From the NCBI RefSeq assembly GCF_900162665.1, contig NZ_LT727812.1, positions 14,174-78,173 of the forward strand: a stretch of DNA of 64,000 bases. The letters are read 5' to 3'. The position numbers and the translations under genes were made by a program. Below are positions 35,437 through 44,310 of this stretch, one piece after another (positions within the stretch are counted from its first letter, which is position 1; each line of letters starts with the position of its first letter). The notes beneath the pieces are model-generated. The model made no database searches and was not told the origin of the DNA. It worked only from the letters and a program-made list of their open reading frames with translations. The stretch is from Oceanobacillus sojae (GTDB lineage Bacteria; Bacillota; Bacilli; Bacillales; Amphibacillaceae).

Positions 35437-36191
35437 GTATTATTGAGGCAGATACAGTGCTGCTTACTGGTATGTTTTTAGCAATGGGAGCAGGTATATT
35501 ATCTTTTTTATCCCCCTGTGTATTACCGATTTTCCCAGCCTACATGTCATATATAACTGGAATTAGTGTAAAAGAATTACAAGGAAATAAGAATGTTCAG
35601 GTTCTTCGTCAATTATTTGCTCATTCTTTACTGTTTTTGTTGGGAGTTTCCCTCGTGTTCATTAGTTTGGGCGCAGGAGCTTCTATTTTAGGACAATGGG
35701 TACAAAATTTGCTGTTTGGAGACTCCGGATTGTTTATCCAAAGAATAGCTGGGATTTTTATTATCATTATGGGACTATTTATAGCAGGGTGGATAAATAT
35801 ACCGTTTTTGATGAGAGAACGTCGTTTCCATTCCACAAAAAAACAGGCTGGATATTTCGGGACATTTTTTGTAGGATTAGGCTTTGCTGCCGGTTGGACA
35901 CCATGTATTGGGCCTATTTTTGGATCTATATTACTTTTAGCTGCAAGCAATCCTGGACAAGGAATATTTTACACTTTTTTGTATGTTATCGGTTTCGCGA
36001 TACCATTCCTTGTTCTAACATTATTTATAGGAAAAACAAGATGGATTGTCCGGCATAGTAATATCATTATGAAAGTTGGAGCAGTAATGATGATTATTAT
36101 GGGTGTCGTTTTGTTCTTTGGATGGATGCCTTTTATTTCAGGATTTTTACTTGATTTGGTAGATGATACATGGTTATCAAGGTTAGGCTAA
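35433..36191 (+). CDS. ccdA: Cytochrome c biogenesis/thiol transporter CcdA
   Basis: A 252-residue DsbD-gamma-like membrane protein with six hydrophobic helices. The electron-carrying cysteines are in SFLSPCVLPIFPAY and AAGWTPCIGPIFGS, the two motifs defining CcdA. It passes reducing equivalents from cytosolic thioredoxin to extracytoplasmic thiol proteins, here presumably the TlpA-like protein encoded 13 nt downstream. Confidence 0.92.
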   Translation: MSIIEADTVLLTGMFLAMGAGILSFLSPCVLPIFPAYMSYITGISVKELQGNKNVQVLRQLFAHSLLFLLGVSLVFISLGAGASILGQWVQNLLFGDSGLFIQRIAGIFIIIMGLFIAGWINIPFLMRERRFHSTKKQAGYFGTFFVGLGFAAGWTPCIGPIFGSILLLAASNPGQGIFYTFLYVIGFAIPFLVLTLFIGKTRWIVRHSNIIMKVGAVMMIIMGVVLFFGWMPFISGFLLDLVDDTWLSRLG

Positions 36192-36204
36192 GGAGGGTGT
36201 TGCA

Positions 36205-36813
36205 ATGAAAAAATGGATTTTCGCTATTATTGTTGTCGGAATGGTTGGATGGGCACTGTATGATTATATAGATTCCAGCAGACAGTCTGCGGATGAATTT
36301 GTACCTGTAGAAGAAGAGAGCAATTTAGAAGAAGATGTGAGAGAACAGTTAAACACTGAAGAAAGTGACATTACATCAGGAGAGTCGGAAGTTGGTCTGG
36401 AAGTTGGAAATATCGCTCCGGATTTTGAGCTTCAAACTTTAAATGGAGAAACTGTAAAGTTATCTGATTATCGCGGGGAAAAAGTCATGATTAATTTCTG
36501 GGCAACATGGTGTCCGCCATGCCGGGCAGAAATGCCGGATATGGAGGAGTTTTATCAAGATAAGAATATTGTTATTTTAGCGGTTAATTTAACAGAGACA
36601 GAAAACAACCTGCAGCAGGTCGAAGATTTTATAAATGAACATGGGTTAACTTTTCCAATTCTGTTAGACGAGGAAATAGAAGTCGCCGAACAATATATGA
36701 TCCAGCCCATACCTACATCATATATGATAAACTCTAATGGAGTAGTGTCATTTAAAGCCTTTGGTTCTTTGAATTATGATTTTATGGTTCAGGAATTTGA
36801 AAAAATGGAGTAA
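36205..36813 (+). CDS. TlpA/ResA-like membrane-anchored thioredoxin
   Basis: The 202-residue protein has an N-terminal membrane anchor (residues 4-22), an acidic linker (28-65), and a thioredoxin domain with active site FWATWCPPCRAEMPDM and cis-Pro in QPIPTSYMI. It is an outward-facing thiol-disulfide reductase that would receive electrons from CcdA. AGGAGGGTG precedes the ATG. Members act in cytochrome c maturation or envelope oxidative stress; the two-component genes that follow suggest the latter. Confidence 0.9.
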   Translation: MKKWIFAIIVVGMVGWALYDYIDSSRQSADEFVPVEEESNLEEDVREQLNTEESDITSGESEVGLEVGNIAPDFELQTLNGETVKLSDYRGEKVMINFWATWCPPCRAEMPDMEEFYQDKNIVILAVNLTETENNLQQVEDFINEHGLTFPILLDEEIEVAEQYMIQPIPTSYMINSNGVVSFKAFGSLNYDFMVQEFEKME

Positions 36814-36847
36814 TCTTCTTATAGAACAGCAGAAGGAAGGAATGGGG

Positions 36848-37531
36848 ATGAAACAGACGATTTTAGTTGTCGAGGATGATAAATTGATTCGTGATCTTAT
36901 CCGTATTTATTTACAAAAAGCAGACTATGAAGTTTTTACAGCTGCAGACGGCGAAGAGGCGAAAGAAGTTTTTTTAACAGAGCATCCTTGCCTTATTATT
37001 TTAGATCTTATGCTTCCAAAGTTAAGCGGGGAAGAATTTTGTGTATGGTTACGGGAGCAGGAACGTAATGAAGTTTCCATTATTATGCTTTCTGCCAAAT
37101 CACGTACAGAGGATAAAATTAATGGTCTAAAAATCGGAGCGGACGATTATTTAGTGAAGCCCTTTGACCCGGATGAACTTCTGGCTCATATAGAAGCTGT
37201 TCTTCGCCGTACAGGACAATTTTGTCAAAAAATAGCATACAATGGTCTTTGTATTAAGCCTCGAAAAGGGGAAGTATTGTTATTTAATACGCAATTAGAG
37301 TTAACCAAGCATGAATTTAATCTTTTATATTATTTTATGGAGAATCCAAATGTTGTGATTTCTAGAGAAAGTTTAATGGAGCAATTATATCCTTACGCAA
37401 ACAAATTAGTATCAGACCGGACCATTGATGCTCATATCAAAAAGTTACGTAAAAAAATCGAAGCGAATCCAGCTTCACCAGAGCGTATTATGACAGTTCG
37501 AGGAATGGGGTATAAATTTGTTACAGAATAA
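36848..37531 (+). CDS. OmpR/PhoB family response regulator
   Basis: The 227-residue regulator has a receiver domain with acidic pocket D10/D11, phosphorylation site D53 (IILDLMLPK) and K in YLVKPFDP, and a C-terminal winged helix (LTKHEFNLLYYFMEN, ISRESLMEQLYP, RTIDAHIKKLRKKI). Upstream frames overlap the thioredoxin gene, but GGAAGG at 36835-36840 is well placed for ATG 36848. It shares the operon with ccdA and tlpA and probably controls it. Confidence 0.9.
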   Translation: MKQTILVVEDDKLIRDLIRIYLQKADYEVFTAADGEEAKEVFLTEHPCLIILDLMLPKLSGEEFCVWLREQERNEVSIIMLSAKSRTEDKINGLKIGADDYLVKPFDPDELLAHIEAVLRRTGQFCQKIAYNGLCIKPRKGEVLLFNTQLELTKHEFNLLYYFMENPNVVISRESLMEQLYPYANKLVSDRTIDAHIKKLRKKIEANPASPERIMTVRGMGYKFVTE

Positions 37532-38603
37532 ATGGGGAAGGAATTTTCTTCCTAAGCGATTTTTAATTCAACTGACGGTCATTAATATGATTGTAATTGT
37601 AGCTTTTGTGATGCTCAGCAGCTGGGCAATTTACAATACAGCCTGTATGCTGGCAGATGGATTGACTTCAATGACTGAGCAAAAACAAAATCAGTTTCAA
37701 GCAACACTTTTTCAATATTTATGGATATTTAGTATTTCCGCTGTTATTTTAGGAAGCCTGATCCATTTTTACTTAACGAAAAAAATGATCCAGCCATTAA
37801 GAGAATTAATTCAATCCACGAAAGAGATGAAACAGGGACAGTATCCCAGCTCCATTCATGTAAAAGGGGACGGAGAAGTAGGCGAATTAATCCGCCATTT
37901 TAATGATCTGGTTCAGCAGTTGGAAACCAATGAGCAGCAAAGAAAAAATCTTGTATCCGATTTATCGCATGAATTCCGTACTCCGTTGACAAATTTAAAT
38001 GGTTACTTACTTGCTTTACAGAACGGAGTCATGGAAGGAGACGAAAAATTATATCAATCTCTTTATGCAGAATCATCAAAGTTGACGCAGCTGGTTGAAC
38101 AAATGGAACAGTTAAAAGAATGGGATGATATGCAAATATATTCTTTTCATGAAAAAGAGCTAACTAATATGCAGGAATTCATTGAAAGGTCAATTAAAAT
38201 ATTTCAGTGGCCATTGGAAAAGAAACAGATTGAATTAAAAACAGATATTCAAACCGGTACTGCTGTTATAAATCGTACAAGTATTTCTCAGGTCATCAGC
38301 AATTTAATGGATAATGCGATTCGTTATTATGATGATGCAGGACCAATTAATATAAAAGGTGAAGAGATGCATAATGAATATAAGGTTTCTATAACAGGGC
38401 CGGGCAGAGCCATTTCAGAAAAAGATAAGGAGAGAATCTTTGAACGTTTTTATCGTATCGAAACTTCCAGATCACGGGAATTTGGGGGTTCGGGTTTAGG
38501 TCTTGCGATTTCAAAGGAAATCATTGAACGGCATCACGGGGAGATAGGCGTTCAATCCAAAGGAAACATGCATACTGTCTCGTTTATTATTCCCTGTTCC
38601 TAA
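37518..38603 (+). CDS. Sensor histidine kinase
   Basis: The 361-residue kinase has two membrane segments (about 14-35 and 63-88) with a short ~25-residue extracellular loop, a HAMP domain (KKMIQPLRELIQSTKEM), an H-box SDLSHEFRTPLTN, an N-box SNLMDNAIRYYDDAG and a G2-box EFGGSGLGLAISKEI. The start is a TTG overlapping the regulator gene by 14 nt, with GGGG 8 nt upstream. The G1-box reads SITGPGRAIS where relatives have DxGxGI; the ATP-contacting Asp is missing, so activity may be weakened. With such a small sensor loop, it may detect signals in or through the membrane. Confidence 0.87.
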   Translation: MLQNKWGRNFLPKRFLIQLTVINMIVIVAFVMLSSWAIYNTACMLADGLTSMTEQKQNQFQATLFQYLWIFSISAVILGSLIHFYLTKKMIQPLRELIQSTKEMKQGQYPSSIHVKGDGEVGELIRHFNDLVQQLETNEQQRKNLVSDLSHEFRTPLTNLNGYLLALQNGVMEGDEKLYQSLYAESSKLTQLVEQMEQLKEWDDMQIYSFHEKELTNMQEFIERSIKIFQWPLEKKQIELKTDIQTGTAVINRTSISQVISNLMDNAIRYYDDAGPINIKGEEMHNEYKVSITGPGRAISEKDKERIFERFYRIETSRSREFGGSGLGLAISKEIIERHHGEIGVQSKGNMHTVSFIIPCS

Positions 38604-38627
38604 ACTATTAATGGGGCTGTAATATAG

Positions 38628-38765
38628 AGATTGGTAATTGATAATACTTCAGTAATCAGGGAGATGGGGAAAGAAGTTCTTGTCGTAACTACCTGTTATC
38701 CATTTCATATGGTCGGCAATGCACCAGATCGTTTTGTTGCATATGCTTATCCGGTAAGTAAATAA
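38628..38765 (+). pseudogene. Sortase (class D-like) C-terminal fragment
   Basis: The open stretch encodes IDNTSVIREMGKEVLVVTTC, then YPFHMVGNAPDRFVAYAYPV and a TAA. TTCYPF holds the sortase catalytic cysteine and APDRFVAYA the catalytic arginine region, as at the end of class D sortases. No N-terminal part exists; an in-frame stop lies at 38625. It is a scar of a deleted sortase gene. The remainder of 38766-38948 shows nothing. Confidence 0.72.
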
Positions 38766-38948
38766 GTCAGCACAATAGAGAGAGTTTATAGAATTTATAA
38801 AATAAGATAAGTAATTAGTGATTAATTTTGTTAGAAAGTATTAACACTAAAGATTCACATAACAATAATGAATTTTAGCAAATAGCATCTTGCCTTTTTA
38901 ATTCATCTCTCTATTTATAATGTCTCTGTAGAAAAGGTGGTTATTACT

Positions 38949-39842
38949 GTGAATATAGATAATTTGGAAATGTTTTGTAAGGTAATTGAACAAGGCAGTA
39001 TTAGCCAAGTAGCTCGAACAAGCTATGTAACACAACCTGCAGTAACGAGTAAAATACGACAAATGGAAAATCATTATGGAGTTGCTCTATTTGATCGTGA
39101 TGGCAGCTCAATACGAGTTACAAATGCAGGCTCTAAATTATATCCTTACGCTAAGGAAATCGTTGAATACTATAAACGATCTCAAGTAGTAATGGACAAT
39201 ATATCTAATGATAAAGAGGAAACATTACATGTTGGAGCCAGCTTAACAATCGGAGAATATCTTCTGCCAAAAGTGTTAGGTAAGTTTCAAAAAAAGTACA
39301 GAAATATTGAGTTTAGTTTAGCTATTGGAAATACACCTACTATCATTTCTAAATTAGAAAGTTCGGAAATTGATATTGCTTTAGTGGAAGGCATAGTTAT
39401 GCATAAAGATTTTCACATTGAGAAATTTGCTAAAGATGAGCTGATTCTGATAATTCCGAAGAACCATCACTGGAAAAATCAAGAGTTGATAAATATCGAA
39501 GATTTAACGAAAGAGAAGATCCTTCTAAGAGAAAATGATGCAGGTGCCCGAAAAATTATAGAATCAGTATTTGCAGAAAATAATGTTTTGGAGGGAATAC
39601 GAAATTATTTAGAGCTTGGAAGTACACAGGCAATTATCAGCGGCGTTGAGTCTGGTCTTGGTGTTGGAATAATCCCTAAACTATCTGTTGCACATGAACT
39701 TGAATTGGGAGTTGTTAAACATATGCCTATTTCGAATATAGCTATTTCTAGAGATTTATGGATAGTAAAAAAACCAACAAGATTCCCCAAAAGCAGTATT
39801 AACATATTTACTCAATTTTTGAAAGAAGGAAAGAGGTTTTAA
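38949..39842 (+). CDS. LysR family regulator (CysL/CbbR-like)
   Basis: The 297-residue protein has an N-terminal LysR HTH (MEMF-type start NIDNLEMFCKVIEQGSISQVARTSY, VTQPAVTSKIRQMENHYG) and a periplasmic-binding-type effector domain. It is close in style to CysL/YwfK regulators of sulfur metabolism. The GTG at 38949, 8 nt after AAAGGTGG, is preferred to the earlier frame start at 38937. The next co-directional chromosomal genes, beyond two insertion sequences, form the sulfide-oxidation operon, so this may be its displaced regulator. Confidence 0.85.
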   Translation: MNIDNLEMFCKVIEQGSISQVARTSYVTQPAVTSKIRQMENHYGVALFDRDGSSIRVTNAGSKLYPYAKEIVEYYKRSQVVMDNISNDKEETLHVGASLTIGEYLLPKVLGKFQKKYRNIEFSLAIGNTPTIISKLESSEIDIALVEGIVMHKDFHIEKFAKDELILIIPKNHHWKNQELINIEDLTKEKILLRENDAGARKIIESVFAENNVLEGIRNYLELGSTQAIISGVESGLGVGIIPKLSVAHELELGVVKHMPISNIAISRDLWIVKKPTRFPKSSINIFTQFLKEGKRF

Positions 39843-39950
39843 ATTTTAAGATAAAATGTATTATACACTTTTTTATAAATATAAGAAATAAAATATTTCA
39901 AACATAAGTTTTTATAAACAGAGGTTATACAATTTGATTAAGAAAATATT

Positions 39951-40000
39951 AAAAATCTGTACCAGTTACTGAAGAAACATAGTAACGGTACAGATTTTTT
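39951..40000 (+). terminator. Terminator after the LysR gene
   Basis: AAAAATCTGTACC pairs with GGTACAGATTTTT, the interior continues GTTACT/AGTAAC, and T residues follow. No other feature was seen in 39843-40144. Confidence 0.85.
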
Positions 40001-40257
40001 AATTAATAGAATCGTATAAAACTATTAAAATGAGAACTCCAATAAGAGTTATCTAAAGATAAAACAGCAACAATGTAGTTGTATCTGCATGGATAAACTA
40101 ATATGTGTTTTCAAATGTTTAATGCATAATAAAAGTACAGAGTATTGCAACCAAAATGTTAGAAGGTTGCACAAATAAAAAAAGGCTTGCCAGCCCTAAC
40201 AAAATACTCTACCGTTAATAGCGACTAAACAAATTAATGGTGGAGGTAAGTGAAAGG

Positions 40258-41727
40258 ATGCTAGCAATGCCCGAAGTTAATCATATCAAAAATTTACGTA
40301 ATAATAAATCACTATCAATTAATGAAATAGTAAAAAGAACAGGTTTTGCTTGGAAAACCGTTAAGAAATATGCGGATGAAGATCAATTACCCGAGGAAAA
40401 AACACCCATAAAAAAAGGTATGATGTATGAAGAAGAGTGGGGAGAAATTGTTTCTGATTGGCTAATGGAGGACCAAGCACTTAAAAAGAAATTGCGAAGG
40501 AATAATAAAAATATATTTGAAGAATTACAGCGATTAAAGTTCCCGGGTTCTTATCGAACCGTTTGTAACTATATCGCTGAATGGAAAGATAAAATGTTAG
40601 ATGAAACTGACACAGTAAAAGAGGAATATGATAGGTTAACACATCCTCCGGCGGAAGCCCAGATAGATTTTGGAGTTACAGAAGTCGTACATGAAGGGAA
40701 AGTAAAAGATACGCATTGCTTGGTCTTGAGTTTCCCCTTTAGTAATGGTGGATTTGTAGCACCCTTACCGGCAGAAAATCAAGAATGCTTTTTGGAAGGT
40801 ATTAAAATACTTTTTGAACAAGCTGGCTTTGTTCCAAGGACACTGTGGTTAGATAATCTATCAGCTGCCGTTGTAAAAGCTAGAGTTCATAATCAGGAAA
40901 CCATTTTCAATGAGGGTTTTCAACGGTTTGCCAATCACTATGGATTTGAGCCGGTAGCCTGTAATCCAAGAAAAGGAAATGAAAAAGGGCATGTAGAAAA
41001 TAAGGTTGGTTATGTTCGATATAATTTCTTTACGCCATCACCCGTTGTTCAGGATCTGACACACTTACGTGCGTTATTGCTCAAACATTGTCAGGATGAT
41101 CATTTAAGGGTGCATTATAAAAAAGGAATTTGTATCGCGGATCTAATAGAGGAAGAAAAGAAATATGGTCTCGCATTACCTGAGAAAGAGTATCCAGTAT
41201 TTAATAAAACACTGACTTCAGCTAATAAATATGGTGAGGTAAAAATTGATGGACAGGAAATCCACATACCGAATAGTTATCACTATACACAATTGTATGT
41301 AATTAAGTACTGGGATGACTTTAAAGTGATTTCTCCACAAGGAGAGGTACTTTATAAGGGACCTAGACAATATATGAATCGGTCTAGGGAAATTCCATGG
41401 CAATTCATTTTGAAAAATTGGATGAGGAAACCAAGATCAATTACCTATTCTAGATACTTCCCATATCTTCCAGGAAGAATCGCGCATTATTTGAATAGTG
41501 AATCAATGGAACTCAGAAAAGAACGTGTCGATTGGTTACAGAGCTTCATAATAAAATACAGTATGCAAGAAATAGATGAGCGTTTCTATGAATTGTTACC
41601 AGTGGATGATAAAGAAAATAGAAATGAATCATTACATGCTTCGGTTGCACATCCGTATGATATAAATTGGAGTATCTACGACTCTCTTCAACCCTTCAAC
41701 CATTCGTTGACAGGAGAGGAAGTATAG
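40258..41727 (+). CDS. istA: IS21 family transposase IstA
   Basis: The 489-residue transposase has an N-terminal HTH (IKNLRNNKSLSINEIVKRTG) and an RNase-H-like integrase core with D in AQIDFGVTEV, D in LWLDNLSAAV and E in NEKGHVENKVGYVR. A C-terminal beta-barrel domain follows. ATG 40237 is in frame, but it precedes the GGAGG at 40241-40245, so 40258 is chosen. It ends 1 nt before istB. Confidence 0.9.
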   Translation: MLAMPEVNHIKNLRNNKSLSINEIVKRTGFAWKTVKKYADEDQLPEEKTPIKKGMMYEEEWGEIVSDWLMEDQALKKKLRRNNKNIFEELQRLKFPGSYRTVCNYIAEWKDKMLDETDTVKEEYDRLTHPPAEAQIDFGVTEVVHEGKVKDTHCLVLSFPFSNGGFVAPLPAENQECFLEGIKILFEQAGFVPRTLWLDNLSAAVVKARVHNQETIFNEGFQRFANHYGFEPVACNPRKGNEKGHVENKVGYVRYNFFTPSPVVQDLTHLRALLLKHCQDDHLRVHYKKGICIADLIEEEKKYGLALPEKEYPVFNKTLTSANKYGEVKIDGQEIHIPNSYHYTQLYVIKYWDDFKVISPQGEVLYKGPRQYMNRSREIPWQFILKNWMRKPRSITYSRYFPYLPGRIAHYLNSESMELRKERVDWLQSFIIKYSMQEIDERFYELLPVDDKENRNESLHASVAHPYDINWSIYDSLQPFNHSLTGEEV

Positions 41728-41728
41728 A

Positions 41729-42457
41729 ATGTCTAATTTGATTAGAGAGAAATGCAAATCGTTGCGTTTAGCATATGTCGCAGACATATACGAGCAGATT
41801 CCCTTCGAGAATCCTGAGCAGTATATCTCGGCTTTATTACAACAAGAATTAGAACATAGAGAGGTAGCTAAAGGAGAGCGTTTGATCAAAAAGGCGAAAT
41901 TCATGAATGAAAAAGAACTAAAGGATTACCGGTGGAGTGAACATATTCGTCTCCCTCCACAATTGGATAGAGAAAGTCTCGAATCATTATATTTTATCGA
42001 TAAAAAAGAGAATTTAATTTTAACAGGTGCGCCTGGGACTGGGAAGTCTCATCTGGTTACAGCGCTTGGTCGAAAGGCATGTAGATCTGGATATGAAGTC
42101 CGTTTCTATCGAGTGGCCGATTTGGTAGAACTACTTGAAAAGTCTTGGAGAGAAGGACGCTTTCAAGCCTTACGCAATAGGTTTAATAAAGTAGAGATGA
42201 TTATTTTAGACGAGATGGGATATGTTCCATTTAGTAAGGAAGGCGCTGAATTATTATTCCAATTGATATCTGATTGGTATGAGAGGTCTAGCCTCGTGAT
42301 TACATCCAATTTAGAATTTAGTCAATGGAATAGAATATTTACAGATGCGCGTTTAACAGCTGCATTAGTAGATCGAGTTATTCACCACGCGCACATTTTG
42401 AGCTTTACTGGGGATAGTTATCGCGTCACACATGCGCTTTCCAATCATCAATCATAA
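41729..42457 (+). CDS. istB: IS21 family ATP-binding helper IstB
   Basis: The 242-residue AAA+ protein has Walker A TGAPGTGKSHL, Walker B MIILDEMGYVP and sensor motif VITSNLEFSQW. It assembles on target DNA and stimulates IstA. Intact; start preceded by GGAGAGGAAG. Confidence 0.92.
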   Translation: MSNLIREKCKSLRLAYVADIYEQIPFENPEQYISALLQQELEHREVAKGERLIKKAKFMNEKELKDYRWSEHIRLPPQLDRESLESLYFIDKKENLILTGAPGTGKSHLVTALGRKACRSGYEVRFYRVADLVELLEKSWREGRFQALRNRFNKVEMIILDEMGYVPFSKEGAELLFQLISDWYERSSLVITSNLEFSQWNRIFTDARLTAALVDRVIHHAHILSFTGDSYRVTHALSNHQS

Positions 42458-42519
42458 TAAAATACGGGCTGGCAAAGTTCTAACCTTTTCATTGCAATCT
42501 TGTAACCTTTTAAGTTGCA

Positions 42520-42717
42520 AAACACATCAAACCAGGTTTTATTTTGAAAACGATCTTTTTTAAGGATAATAAAATGTTATACCCTATAATATTCTTCTAT
42601 ACTTTATAAAGGTTTTTATATAGTAGGATAACAATAACAGTAAAATATATAATCAATAGATTTTTCCGATGTAGATTATTAAAGTAATGTAATCTGGAAA
42701 GTTTTGATTAATTAAGT
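42520..42717. other. Spacer between the two insertion sequences
   Basis: About 200 bp of AT-rich chromosomal sequence survives here, including TTATACCCTATAATATTC near 42573 and TATATAGTAGGATAAC. It could be the original upstream region of the sulfide operon, since a half-site like that of CstR/CsoR-type operators (ATACCC) is present. The match is only a half-site. Confidence 0.35.
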
Positions 42718-44251
42718 AACTCAACTTTCGCAGCTAGAAAGAAGCATTCAATTTAACTAGCCGTAAAGCTTATTACTGTTCAAATATGGTCGTTGACATT
42801 AGAAATAGGTATAAAAAAACACCTCAACTTTTGGTATAGTGTAATTGACTAGAAAACACTACCAATACAGAAGAGGTGTCTCCTATATGATAGCGAATAA
42901 TGACCAAAATAATCAACTACCAAATGAACTTTCTTCCATCTTTAAAGAATTAAACGTGTATAAGCATCTTAGAAAAGCTGGTATTACAAAGTCTGTCGGT
43001 TTTACTTGTGCCTATCTTTTTCAATTGATTTTTTGTTTGATCTTTGAAAATAAGAACTGGTATCAAATACTTCAAAGTAACAAAGCGAGTGATTGTCCAG
43101 AGAAGAATGCTGTCTATCGTTTTTTAAACAAATCTACCTTCGCTTGGAGAAGGTTCTTACTATTTCTAAGTGCTCATACCATTGGAAAAGTAACCAGCTT
43201 AACGCGTCATGATCGCCCCAAAGTATTGATTGTAGATGATTCTTCGTATGATCGTAACCGCAGTAAATCGGTTGAATTATTAGCTCGCTGTTTTGACCAT
43301 GCATCCCAAAAGATGCGCTTTTATAAAGGGTTCCGTATGCTCACGCTTGGTTGGTCAGATGGTGCAACGTTCATTCCCGTAGACTTTTCTTTATTGAGCT
43401 CGAAGAAAAGCCAAATAAATGGCATATCATCAAAAATTGATAAGCGTAGTTCCGGTTATAAACGCAGAGTAGAAGCATTACAAACCGCACCTGAGCAACT
43501 ACCAAGTATGGTGGAACGCGCGATGAATGCCGGTATCGATGCTTCCTATGTGCTGATGGACTCTTGGTTCACGTATCAGCCTCTCGTTAAGGAGATAAAA
43601 GAGCAAGGCTTGGACGTCATTGGCATGGTAAAGAACTTGAAACAGCGTTACCTTGTGAATGGCCAACGTGTAAGCTTAAAAGAACTTTATCGTTTTGCGA
43701 AACCAACAGATGGAAAGAAAGGCATTCTTCGTTCGATTCATACGACACAAGCGAATGGCATTCCTATTAAAGTTGTCTTTGTTCGTAATCGGAATAAAAA
43801 GAGCGAATGGTTAGCTATTCTAAGCACCGATTGTACACTTAGTGATCAAGAAATCATTCGTATTTATGGGATGAGATGGGACATTGAAGTTTTTTTCAAA
43901 ACAACAAAATCTCTTTTAAAACTTCAAAAAGAGTTCCAAAGTCGTTCGTATGACGGCTTAATTAGTCATACGACCATCGTATTCGCACGCTATATTGTTC
44001 TCTCGTGGCAAAACCGATGTAGCACAGACGAGCGAACACTTGGCGGCATGTTTTATGAATTGTGTGATGAAGTTAGTGATCTCGATTGGGCTGTGGCACT
44101 TCAGCAGTTGATCGAGCTTCTTGAAGATGCCTTGAAAATGAGCAATAAAAAGGTACAAAAATTAATCAAAAGTCAAGTCCAACAATGGATTGCAGGTTTA
44201 CCCAGCTATATCAGGGCTTACCTGCCTATTTCAGTGTGCGAAAGTTGAGTT
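42718..44251 (+). mobile_element. IS4-family insertion sequence
   Basis: The 1534-bp element has perfect 15-bp terminal inverted repeats AACTCAACTTTCGCA (42718-42732) and its complement (44237-44251). A long imperfect hairpin (ACACCTC...GTATAGTG with CACTACC...GAGGTGT, 42822-42882) precedes the transposase start and would block translation of read-through transcripts. No clear target duplication was found. Confidence 0.85.
42887..44248 (+). CDS. IS4 family transposase
   Basis: The 453-residue DDE transposase has D in VLIVDDSSYDRNRSK, D in VLMDSWFTYQPLVK and E in YGMRWDIEVFFKTTKSLLKL (YREK-like motif of IS4). An in-frame TTG start at 42845 falls within the regulatory hairpin; ATG 42887, after AGAGGTG, is preferred. 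The stop codon lies inside the right inverted repeat. The frame is intact. Confidence 0.88.
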   Translation: MIANNDQNNQLPNELSSIFKELNVYKHLRKAGITKSVGFTCAYLFQLIFCLIFENKNWYQILQSNKASDCPEKNAVYRFLNKSTFAWRRFLLFLSAHTIGKVTSLTRHDRPKVLIVDDSSYDRNRSKSVELLARCFDHASQKMRFYKGFRMLTLGWSDGATFIPVDFSLLSSKKSQINGISSKIDKRSSGYKRRVEALQTAPEQLPSMVERAMNAGIDASYVLMDSWFTYQPLVKEIKEQGLDVIGMVKNLKQRYLVNGQRVSLKELYRFAKPTDGKKGILRSIHTTQANGIPIKVVFVRNRNKKSEWLAILSTDCTLSDQEIIRIYGMRWDIEVFFKTTKSLLKLQKEFQSRSYDGLISHTTIVFARYIVLSWQNRCSTDERTLGGMFYELCDEVSDLDWAVALQQLIELLEDALKMSNKKVQKLIKSQVQQWIAGLPSYIRAYLPISVCES

Positions 44252-44310
44252 AATAAAAATTATTTATTTTCAAATCTATCTTAAAACAAATCAATTTAGG
44301 AGGGAAAAAA

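Larger units (their letters stand above)
40146..42519 (+). mobile_element. IS21-family insertion sequence
   Basis: The ~2.37-kb element starts TGCAAC and ends GTTGCA, the TG/CA ends of IS21, with a longer partly matching terminal repeat (left ~40145-40171, right ~42494-42520) and an inner inverted pair GGCTTGCCAGCCC / GGGCTGGCAAAG near 40193 and 42469. It encodes istA and istB intact. No clear target duplication was found. Confidence 0.8.
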
